NCBI RefSeq assembly: GCF_018691265.1
Contig: NW_024881328.1
Span: 43,379,515 to 43,443,514, forward strand
From: Tyto alba
Lineage: Eukaryota; Chordata; Aves; Strigiformes; Tytonidae
Direction of reading: 5' to 3'
DNA: 64,000 nt
In this document: piece after piece, positions 13,052 through 25,000 of the stretch
How positions within the stretch are numbered: position 1 is the first letter of the stretch
Layout: every line of letters begins with the position of its first letter
The notes under the pieces: generated by a model
The model's database searches: none
Told to the model about the DNA's origin: nothing
The model's input: the letters and a program-made list of their open reading frames with translations, nothing else
Position numbers and translations under genes: made by a program

Positions 13052-16000
13052 GTTTCCACTGCAGAAACCTGTGTGCCTTGGAAGGAGAATAGCTCAAACC
13101 TGAGCCTCCCTGTGGGGCAAAGATGTAGGTCTTGCTCTGGCCAGGGCAGCTCTGATAACACCCCTCACCCTGCACAGATTCAGGGGTGTCCCTGGCATGT
13201 GATGTCCCCAAGATCCTGCAAAGCTTTGCTCCTCACAGACATTCCCAACATTTCAGGGCCAGCAGCAGAAGTCACAGCTCCTGGTGGTGTCTCACCCTGG
13301 GAGAAGATGAAAACGGCTCTGCCACTGGCATCACCAGGCCAGAAGGGCCTGGCTTGGTTTCTGATGTCTCTTTTCTTTTTCTACCACAGGGTGACAGAGG
13401 CAGACCTGGCTTTAGCTACCCTGGACCCAGAGGACCGCAGGTATGTGTGCCTCACCCAGCTCAGACATACGTGCCACGAGGAAGCCCATTTCTGTGGAGG
13501 TTGCTGCCGGAGCTGAGCAGCCTGGGAGAAGAGGGAAGAAGGAAGAAAAATTATCAGGGTGACAAAAACATGGAGCCTGAAAAGGGCGTGATAGGGGTTG
13601 AACACCGGGACTGAACTGAGCCACAGCTCCATCAGCCTCATGACAGAGGTGCTGGGGACCTCAGCCTCAATGGTGGTGATGGAGAGGTGGCTGTGCCCAC
13701 CAGATCAGCTATCAGCCTGAAGCTATACCTGCTGTTCAGCTTTGTGCTCCTCAATGCAACCTTCAAATGTATGCATGCACAGTGCGGGGCTGGTACCGGT
13801 TGGGTGCTGATGTCTCCCTCCTCTCCCTTGCAGGGTGACAAGGGTGAGAAGGGGCAAATAGGACCCAAGGTGAGTGTATTCATCTCTGTCACCTGCTTTT
13901 TGTACTGACTGAAACGCTGAGTAGTTGTTGCCCAGCCCTCCAGGTGTGTGGTTGAGGAGCCTGGCACCTGCGGAGCCTGGGTGTGCCTCCCAAGCCCATC
14001 TCCTTTTGAAACCACCTGAAATATGCTTTGAAGAACTTCTTTAGTCTTAGTTAATGCCTGTGCAAACATCGCTTATTTGCTCTGCGCCGAGCTGCTGGTT
14101 TAGAGGGTGCTTTGCCAGGCAGGCATGTGTTTTTGACAAGCTCATCGCAGCTGTGCCTCTGCCTGAGCACATCCAGATGTGCTCCATGACGGATCTCTTT
14201 CTCCTTCCTTTGAGCAGGGAATAAGAGGTGAGCCTGGACCAAAAGGAGTGCAAGGGACCAAAGGAGAGAAGGGGGAACAGGTAAGCAGACTTTCTGTACT
14301 GCCCATGGGGTCAGCATCCCCATCCCGTGCCAGGCGTGCTGGGGGTGGCTCTGCCCGCTGTCCTGCCTTCCCTGTGTCCCCAGGCTGAACTGGGGCAGGC
14401 TGGTGACCACGTTTAGTAGGGATGTGCCTGAGGAAGGGATCAGGAATATCCCTGAACACCAGCAGCTGCACCACCAGCCATGCCAAGGAAATACTTGACC
14501 CTTCCTTGTTTCTTCTCCAGGGTGATCCTGGCCCAGGAGGGGAGCCCGGACTCCGTGGTCCAACTGGTGAAGCAGGCCCTGAGGTATAGTGCTGTGCCAT
14601 CATGTCCAAGCAGATGCCCTAGCTCCCTCCTCTCCTTCCATCTCCTCCTTGATGCCCTAAATCCCAGTGGACCCCATGGGTTTCCTCGCAGCACGACTTG
14701 TTGGAGGGGACGAACATGTCTGCTGGCCCCCCACGAGGTTTTCCTACCCTTCCTGTGGCAGACCTCTGCACAAAAGCACGGTTTTGGTGGTTCTGACATC
14801 AAGTACTCAAAAAATGGGAAAACTGCCTGAAATCTCTTTGCTTTTCTTACAGGGGACCCCCGGCCCACCCGGAGATCCTGGCCTGACTGTAAGTAGCACT
14901 GTTCCTCAGCCCCTGGTGCTCTTCCTCCAGGGGTAACCATGGCTTTGCCATGCACAGAACAACACAAGGTGTAGGGTCCTGCTGCTGCCTGGCAGAGGTG
15001 GCCTGTGGCTTCACACAGGAGCCAGGGAAAGAGGGGAGGGGGCCGGCTGGGTGGGTGGGAAGGGAGGATGGATGTTGCATAAGGGGAGGGAGGCACTGAC
15101 CCTGCACCCCTTTGCTGGCAGGACTGCGACGTGATGACCTACGTGCGAGAGACGTGTGGATGCTGTGGTGAGCAGACCATCACCTCTCCCCAGGGCAGGG
15201 GAATGACCACTTGAGGGATGGGGAAAGGTGGTCACCAGAGGCTCCCTTGAGGGAGCTCTGCCCTGTGAACTGCCCTTTGCACCGAGCTGCTAGCACGGTG
15301 GGCTCTTTGCTGCTCTGCACAGCGTTGCACCCTGAGAAGGAAACACCACGGGGAGTCCTTCCCTGCTCACCCCCCTCCCAACACGCTGGGACCAGTGTGG
15401 TGGCACTGCAGGGGCAGCCTGGCTCACCTCCCAGAATTTAGCTCTGCCGTCGCAGGAGCAGTGAGCTGTAATATAGAGTGGCATGGTCCAGATGATAGGA
15501 TAGAGCGTATTACACAGCAAGATTCAAAAGGTTTCTTTCAATATACATCAACAGAAAGATGCATGTAAAATCCTCCCTACGCTGCTGGTTGTGAGCAACA
15601 CCACAACCCCTGCGGATGCATGGTGTGATGCTAACTGTCTCCATCTTCCCATAGAAGGTCTCTTTTGACCTGGTGGCTCTTGTTCCCACCGTCGTTGACC
15701 TTTGTGTTTTCCTCCTCCCGTCCCTCTCCCCAGACTGTGAGAAGCGCTGCGGTGCCCTGGACATCATGTTCGTCATAGACAGCTCGGAGAGTATTGGCTA
15801 CACCAATTTCACCCTGGAGAAGAACTTTGTGGTCAACGTGGTCAGCCGGCTGGGCTCTATTGCCAAGGACCCCAAGTCACAGACAGGTCTGGACTGTGTG
15901 GGGACAGAGCAGTGCATGGGGAAAAGAAAACGATCTTGAATCCCTCCAGCTTCTCTGTTTGTCTGTATCTGCCCTGTGCTACTATCTGGCATTTTTGCAG

Positions 16001-19000
16001 CAGTTTCTGCTTTTCCCCCTTCCTAACTTTGTAGGCCAATTGGGCAGCTCTTTGCTGATACGAAAATTTGCTGACTTTCTCCACTTTTCACTGAGGACGG
16101 AAAGCCAAGTAATGTAATGCTTCATTGGCAGGTGCCCGTGTTGGGGTGGTGCAGTACAGTCACGAGGGGACCTTCGAAGCCATCAAGCTTGATGATGAGC
16201 GCATTGATTCACTGTCAAGTTTCAAGGAAGCAGTGAAGCGCCTGGAGTGGATCGCTGGAGGCACCTGGACACCTTCTGCCCTTCAGTTTGCCTACAACAA
16301 GCTCATCAAGGAAAGCAGGCGAGAGAAAGCCCAAGTGTTTGCTGTGGTGATCACAGATGGGCGCTACGACCCCCGGGATGACGACAAGAACCTAGGGGCT
16401 CTTTGCGGTAGAGATGTGGTCGTCAACACCATTGGCATTGGAGACATGTTTGATCAGCCAGAGCAGAGCGAGACCCTGGTCTCCATCGCCTGCAATGAAC
16501 CCCGGCGAGTCCAGAAGATGAGGCTCTTCTCAGACCTGGTGGCAGAGGAATTCATTGACAAGATGGAGGACGTGCTCTGCCCAGGTCTGTACCTGTCCTT
16601 GCACAATTCTTACTGAAACTGGAGTTTTCACCCCCAGGGTTTGGGGTTTGGGGCATATATGGTGCGTTCCGATTGCAGAGGCACTGTGTCCTAGCAGGTT
16701 GGCCAATAGCTCATAAGCTGGGTCATTCGTGGGGGCTGACCTTTATGTATCCCTGAGTAAACAGTCCTTCCTCAGATACAGGCCAGCCTTTTGGGGCTGT
16801 CCTTTGTAACCCTTTCCTCTTGTAAGAGACCTCACCCTGCCACCCTGACTGCAAGCCGTGAAGGGGGGATGGCAGCACATCACTCAGTTTCTCTTGTTTC
16901 TTTTCCTTCCAGATCCACAGATCGTCTGCCCTGAGCTGCCCTGTCAGACAGGTAAACATTGAGCGTAGCTTCATGCCATCTGCACAAAGTGGTAGGTCCA
17001 AGGGAGAGTGCGCAAGGCTCAGGAGTGGGAGTGGGGTGTGCAATCCTGTTCATTCCCTTTGGATGGCAGGAGTTTGGGAAATAGTGTTATTTTACATAAG
17101 GAGAGGCTCCAGGGTTTCACCTCCTGCTCCTTTCCTGTCTCTCTGGGTTCTCTGCACAGGTAGGTATGAGTGCACCGTATTAGCACACCAGCATGACTCA
17201 GCCCTGGGATTTTTCCCTGTCCCAGTTCCTGGGAGACACCAGGTTTTGACCTCCAAACTCGGCGATTAATTTCTCACTTGTTCCGTGTTTCTATAATGCA
17301 TCAAGTCGAAACCCCCCCTGCTAAACTCTCCCACCCACTTGACCTTTGAAATGCAGAGCCCAACCTGCAGCACTGGGCAGGATGCTCCTTGGCAGTGACA
17401 AGGGCAGAGCAGGGTGCAGGGACTGTTTGGAAGATGACACCGTAGTGGACCCAAAGCTTTGGCTTCTCTAACACTGGCTGTATTCAATTAACAATTAACT
17501 CAGGGTGTTGAATTAAAGGAAAAAGGCTCTAAGGATCCTCTGTTATAAAGGAGACGGCTGCTGCTCACTGCAAGTAGCTTTACTCGATCACATTTTGCTT
17601 GTTAAGGGGAAGATCTACAACCTAAGTTCCTAGAGATACTGTCTGTATGAGTCTCTGTGCCTGTTAAAATACAATAGATCCACCATTTGCTAATATACAC
17701 GAAGATTATAGGGGACAAAGTTTTGCCAGTTCTTGCAATTTTTATCTCTACTCTTGCCTTGAATGTTTTTGTGAAAGTCCCCAGCTCCAACGCAGTATTA
17801 AACAGAATCTCAATGTTCATTGTCAAAGAAGTCCCTTCGCTTCCATGCAAAGCAAAGGAAAACTGGTCACAGGATGCTCAGAAATCTGAAGGCAGAGAAT
17901 CTGTAATTATTCCCATCTAAAATCTCTTACTAGTATTTTGAGTAGTTGCACCCAGCCACACAGAGAGCGTAATGTCCAACTGTGATGCTGAGCTATCCAC
18001 ACAGGCTCCTCTGTGGTGTCCTCTGAGGAGCTTTGTCCTGCAGATCCGTGCACAAGGAGGCAACTTCCCCATGCCACACTGGTGGTTGCTCAGGTGCCTT
18101 CAAAGGTTTTGATCTTTGCAGCCTCCCCGTTTCTGAGGACCACTGCAGGGGAGAGGCTGACCCAAGCAGTGGCACACTCATGTTCTCGTAGGCTTTGGCC
18201 ATCAAAGCCCTCCAAAAGAAAGCGGAGTTGGCGGTCCTTCCCCTGTAGTGCACTTGGGTGTTTCTGTTCCTGATAAAAGGTGAGAACAGTTTGCTGGTAC
18301 CTGACAGTCCTGGGGGCCAGAACAGAAACAGTTTGAGGACCCACCTGAGGGGGTTCCCTCTAGGGTGAATGCCTCAAGCCATGCTGTAGGCAGGCAAGGT
18401 CAAGTGCAAGCCCTACAACACCTGCACCCCAGAGGGCATGGGAGGTGGAGTGACGTGACTGGGTAGGTGTGGACCTCCTGTGAAAGTGCCAGCACACCCA
18501 TCTCAGCATGAGCAAAAGTTGTCCCGGTGTGCAAGGATCTGTGCTAGGCCCGGTAGGTCAAGTTCTAAGTGATACCCTTGGGTATCACTTGGGCCTTTGG
18601 GCAAAGCGCCTTCCACTCGCTGCACTGGATGGTCCATGATGCGTTGCTGCCATCATTTAGGATTTGCAATGACCACTCTTGCCTAGTGGCAAGGGAATGT
18701 GTTGGGTAGGAGGTAACATAAGGCATGTGGCAGAGCCTGGGGCATCTCTGCTCAGTGCTCAGCTTGCGCTGGTTCTCCGAGAACACCTCAAGAGCTGCTG
18801 CCATTTCACACACAAACCCTTCAGATGGGGACAGTGCCCTTCGCAGGGTGTGAGGGAGCTTCGTGCACATCCAGTGTGTGTGTCCAGTCGTGGACGGACC
18901 AGTCAGGTTCAGGTCAGGGAGGCAGCTACACCTAGCCCTGTTCTTGACCCCATGGCTGTCAGAGTTGCAGTCCTGACACTTTAAGAAGCAAATCAGTTCC

Positions 19001-22000
19001 CCGTGGCAGGTACCCCAGCTCCAGGCTGGGTGTTGTCAGCAGAGCACAGAGAGGAACAGGTATTAGATACACCCTGGCTTCCTCCCTGCTGCCTTGCAGA
19101 GCCAGGCATGTCAACACTCCGGGTTCACATCTGCAGCTGAAGGCGTGCTGACTCAGCGCTTTTCCTAAGGAAATCCAGGTTTTCCTGTTTTCAGGGCAGA
19201 CCCTTGGCATCCCTGTTACAACCCGCTGATTACTGCAGTGCTAACAGGGTGCAGGAGATGGGTTAAACGCTGAGCAAATCTGAACTGACCTCTTGCTTCA
19301 GTAGAAACCGCATGGCGCTCTGTGCGGCTCTTTCTAACCCACGCAAAAGGCTTTGCTTTGAGCTTTGGGATGTTATTTGGATTTAAGTTCAGCGCAGCCA
19401 GGTGGAAATGGAGGCTCTTGGGGTCCTGACCAGCCCGGACACCACACACTGCAGGGAGGTGACTCTAGCCAAAGCAAGCGGGCTGAGTGCCTGGCAAGGA
19501 GTTCACAGGGTGCTGCCCCTTAGATGTCTTTGTGGCGGCACAACATCATGGGCACAGTTTGCACATAGCAGAGTTCAAAGCTACAAGACGGCTGAGTCCC
19601 ACGTGTAGAAAGAAGTTGGACCCCGTGGCCCTCTTCCTGAGCACTGCTCCTTCTCCATCGTGCCTATGCTGGGTGAGTGGGAAGGAACTGGGCAGTTAAG
19701 GTTTGATGTAATTTTCTGAGGTCTCTTGGTTGATATGTGAGTGGTTTCAGTACAAATCCCAGGGTTCCTCAGACACGAACATGGCAGGAAGATTTAAAAT
19801 CTGGCTTTGATCTTTACTTCTCTGTCCTCGTTAGCTCTGTTCTACTCTGGTGCAGTGCACATAGGAAAGCCAGGTAGCTTTCAGAGACACAGCTATTGCT
19901 AGCAAGCCCTGAAAATATTCTTTTGACGCTCACTTGCAGATGACAGGAACTCTGGGAACGTAAACCCACTTATTTTCCGCCCCATGGAAGAGGGAATCAA
20001 CATAGATTTCCCCAGCACCATACAATCGATCGCCCAGTTCCTAAACTCCACGCGGGAAACCCAGGACCCCAGCATGTACACCCAGCTGGTGGCCACTTTG
20101 GCCTTTACCGCCGAAAAAGCCAAGTTTGCCACTGGAAATGAGCGGCAAGAGTGGATGGACTTGTTCATTGACACCTTCAAAATGGTGCACAGCGAGATTG
20201 TGGGGGACCCAGAGACCGTGCTAGGGCTTTGCTGACATCTCTGTTAGAGATCACGGGAAGCAGGTGGAGGCAGAGGTTGAGTGGAGGTGGTAATTGTCTT
20301 TCCTTGAGTGCTTGTTTGGTAGAGGGGGCAGGCACGTTGGTAGGTGCTTTTTAGTTTAGGAGAACCCCAGGCAGTGAAGCGGCTCGGTTGCGCTCAGTCA
20401 GGGATGGGACGCGAGGGGCACTCGTCTCGGGCTTGGCTGGCTGATGGGCACGGCGGCTTCTTCCAGCGCTCTTGAGGGATGCTCCTGCTTTTCCCACTGC
20501 TTTGCTGCAGAGGAGCCGTGTTGCCTCTGTCTCTGAGCCAGCCACGCTGCTCCCCGGCCCCCCCACCACGCTCCCCAACTTGCTCTAGCAGCCTGGCGTG
20601 CCCCAGCCCCTAGCCACACACCAGCTCTGGGCCCCGCCAAGGAGCCCACCAGCACACACTTGGCAGAGGCACAGAGAAAGCCCGTTTTCAGAGAGCCTAC
20701 CGATGCGCTTTTCCCACGCTTTCCTACATATGTATCTGCTGACCACCCCTGAAGCATCTTCTGCATCCGCTCGCTGGGTTACCGTGAGGGCTCTCTCTTG
20801 GGGCCCTGCAAACCAGCTGTGTGGCAAGACTGGCAAGGCAAGGTGCATCTCCTCTTGCCGCAGTGAGTGTCTCTGTAGGGCCATTCAGTGGGCAGCTGAG
20901 GATGCTGAAGGGAAGGAGCAAGCAGTACGGGAGAGGGGGCATGCCTGGCTTTCCAGCGAGAGCATCGAAACCTGGGGAGTGCTTCTCTCAGAAGCTGTAT
21001 GAGCTCCCTTTGCCTTTTTCTCTGCTTGTACATTTGTGTTTCTTTCTGTCTTAATTAGCAACGTGTACCTGTCCGTATCCAAGAGATAGAGGTTAGGTAG
21101 GGCCAAGCAGTCCAAAGAAATCCATGACTGTGCAGTCAAACCTCTGTGATGCACTGCGTGAGCTATTTAAAAGCAAGTATTTAAACTTGATGTAGGATAG
21201 CCCATTCAATCCATACCCAGTGCTAGTTTGGTTCAGAGAGACTACAGGCCCACCACTTGCGCTGCAGGTACGTGCGTTTTGACAAGGAGTGATATTTCCA
21301 TGAGCTCAGCTGCCCCTGGTTTTCACAAAAAGTCAGGCAGGTGACTGCCACTGCTGCCTCCAGAATAATTTACTGCCCTCTCAAGCTGTAAGAAAAGAAA
21401 ACAGCGCTTCGTGTGCAGACACAGGAGAAGTGTTTACTGTCAGCAAGTGAACTTTGCAGCCTCTCTAACTGACATGGTATTATTGCAATAAAGTATACTG
21501 AGCAAATGTCATATTTAATGGGCAGGAGAGGGTTGTACGGTCTTCAAAAATGCGGTTGGGCTGTAATGTTTACAGGTGTGTAAAGTGGAGCCAGTTGCCA
21601 AGCTCAGGCATGGGAATTGGAACGAGGAACTTGCCCACTTTGAACTTATTGCAGTGTTTTGTTCCAGCTCTGCTTCAACATCTGGGGCTTGCCAGTCTAG
21701 TCTAGAAGCCATTCAGCAACAGGCACACAGGGGAGGCATTTGTGTCGCTCAGCAGATGAGCAGATCAGAGGTGCTGCACAAAAACAGCCTTTCTCCCAAG
21801 GTTTCAGCACTTTTTGCTCCCAGACTATAGGGGCAGGTTGCTCAGAGAACTCTGCTGTTGGCATGTAATAGCGGGAAAAGGGTTCAGTGAGCTTTACGTG
21901 GTGTGCTCCGCGGTTTTAGGTGAAGGCAAAAGGATCAGCCTGTGTCTGAGTCCATAGGCTAGCAGCTGGTTGTGATTCACATATTCCAGATAGTCTGTGC

Positions 22001-25000
22001 AAAGCCAAGCTCCTTACTCTGCTTTGATTTTTACCCCAAAATTAGCATGTGACTGAGCCTGCTGAGATCCAAGTAAGAGGACTGAACTCAGAATAGTTAA
22101 GATGCTTCAACCATGAGGCTAGAAGAAAAGCTCCCCAAAAAACATTGATTTGACGAGAACATCTCAGGGCTGGGACATCTTGCTGAACGAGACAAGGATT
22201 CAGCAAGGGGGGTGTTTATTTCATTTCCTTTGGAAATATTTCCTAAGAAAGCTGTACAACATTGGAAACAGCATTTTTTATCTCTCAAAAACCGTCAGCT
22301 CATTATGGGGGGAAAAAACAGAAAGAAAATGCTTCTTTGCCTGAGCAGTATTTGTGTTGGTTCTTATTGGACAGAGGCAAGTGGGTGTAGTGGTGTTTTG
22401 CTAACATAATCCTGCCTAATCCCTCTGGTAAAACCAGATAGATTTCATCACAGCAGCAGTTCCTTCAGTGAAGGTCTTGGGCAAAGGAAGGACACAGATA
22501 AAGAACTGGGGAAAGGACAGTCCACACCTCCCCAAAGACACAGGAGGGGTTGTGAAAGAGGAAGGCCCCCGAAAGGCCTGGGAAGAAGGTCCCCATCTCA
22601 CTGTCGCTTTCATCTCCACTGTCAACACTGTGAAACAATAGAGGAAACACAAGTTACCCAGGTTTTAGAAGAAGTAGAAACATGATGAGAACGGGCCGGG
22701 TTACTCTGCACATGCACGTAACTAGATAGGTTGTTAATGGCAGGAAAAAAATCGATGGTATTTCTGATTTTATGTGCTGCCCCTGTTAGACATCCAGGTC
22801 TGTGTCCTAGCACGCGGTATGCAGTACGGTGAGCTGCAGGCATTCATGCCTTGCTGTAAGCCACATGCGAAGGACCACTGCGACAATTTAAAAGCATGAC
22901 ATGAAGCTTTTAGTTGACCTAATTCGTGGTGGTGCCTCTGAGAACTTATCTCCCAGTTAAGGACTAGAATCTAGTTCCTTGCTGCGGGAAAGGGCGCTGG
23001 GTTCCTCAGGCTCTCGGAAATGGGCACAAGCTGCAAACCGAAGCATGACACTGAGCAGGACAAACCCAAGGTTTTTCTGCGTTGCTTGCATCTGTGTTAT
23101 GTCCCCATGGGATAACTCATACGTAAAGGCATCTTATCACCCAGCTCGAAGGCAGCCCTCTCTGGCCATGAGGGCTGAGCAGCAAGCTGAGTGTCTCTGG
23201 GGTGTGCTCCTGCAGGAGAGGCTGCCTGGAGAGCATTACGCTCTCGCTGAAGCTCCACAGAGTCATGCTGCTCTCAGTCGCCGTCTGCTTAACTAGGAGC
23301 CCTTAAGGCTTTGCTTCGGGTCATGGGGGATGTGGGTGGATCTTGCTTGTCACCTCAAAGAAACGTGACTACATCGGGGGAGACAGCCTGGTAACACTTC
23401 TCCAACGTGATATGCAGCCCCACGCTCCCACCCGCTCGCTTCCACCTGCTTTTGCACACCCCTGCTTAGCTTTCGGACCGTGGGGTTGCAAGGGGCATGC
23501 CTGCCTTCCCTTCGCACAACTGCACAGAGCAGGGGAGGACCAGGAGCGCAGGTGCTGCCAAGGCAAAGAGTCCTTGGGGCAGCAGCACCTGCCTACTGGG
23601 AACTGCAGCACCAATGTACCTTTAGACAACATTTCTCAAGGAAGGTTGGTCAGAGGTGAGTATATACCTTTATTGCTTTAAGGGAGTGGAGTGTGGCAGT
23701 TGGATTTGGAAAAGCGATATTCAGAAAGCTCGTGGGGGGGAAAAAAGTATCGCTTGGACATTGGTTTCTACTGCAGTCAGAGCTAGCATTGCAGAAGCCT
23801 GTCGTTCGCAGTAAGACAATGCACAGCAAGCACCATTCCAGGCATGCCATCATTGTAGATATGTTTCACAGTGTGGGCCAGGGAGAAATGCAAGTCTATA
23901 AGGTCAGGGGATATGCTACAGAAACAACCATGGACTTTTGCTGTGTCCAGTGGGTTAGGTTAAACCACAAGTGCCAGCAGAAGTTCCTGCATCAAGTTTG
24001 ACTGGTTTATGGATGGGAGTGGTGTCAGATAATCTGCGAGCTCAATGCTATGCACCATCAGGGCTTCTACTACACTATCTCATGCTGTTGGATTCATATT
24101 GGGCACTCTCCCTGTAGTCTCAAGAATGCATGTATCTACTTTGCTTAAAATACACTGTTTGCCACATTACCTACACGCGCAGTACCCATGTACTGAACCG
24201 TGATCCATTTGTTGCTCAGCTCATACAAGGGTTACACCAGTTCAGCACCCCACCTTGCTGAATCCGGGTGTAACAGCATTCAGCACTGAGGAAGCACGTT
24301 GTCAAGTTAGATTTGCTCATAGTATGGAAATTCAACCTAATGTGATACCCCTGTTCCAAAAGTTACCTCTCATTTCCAGAAGTGGATGCTCAGTCTGGGG
24401 CGGCTCCAGAATCTCCTATTCCTTGCCAGCACAACATGAATCGGCTCCAGGACTTCACCCTTTTGAGATTCAGTCGTAGAGCCACAGACTTGCTTGACAG
24501 TGATACGGCCATTGCCCTGCTGCCAACTCAGGGGGTGGCCAGCAGCAGCAGATACATCACGAATCAATATTGCTGCTGCAACTGTGCTCCTGACTAGTGC
24601 TTTCAGCAGGGAAGGAAACGCAAGAAGAAAACTGAACAGTGTAGAAATGGAAGTGTTTCTTGAAGAAGCAGTGCACGCAGAGGAACACCAAACGCAATAC
24701 ACAGAACTATTGCGAAGGGATGAACTAATGGTTCCTAACTAGAAGCTGGTTCCAAAGATAGCTATTCTTGTCTCCTCTTTTTTCTGAGTTCATTTACTGC
24801 GTATGTTCATATGTCGACATGCCCGCGTTGTGGACAGGTGCTAGTCCAAGTGACTGAAGAACAATGTCCCTCTGTTTCACTCAAATATTGCTCTGTTATA
24901 TATTACAAAAGCTGCTTTACTATGAGCAGGAGCACTGACAAGGGTAGTCTTGTTTTCCAACCATTTGACCCAACCTTTATAAACTCTTCAGGGATTAGTG

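Noticed and set aside
23343..24742. Several 70-110 codon frames in the last COL6A2 intron
   Set aside because: No resemblance to known proteins and no consistent splice sites.
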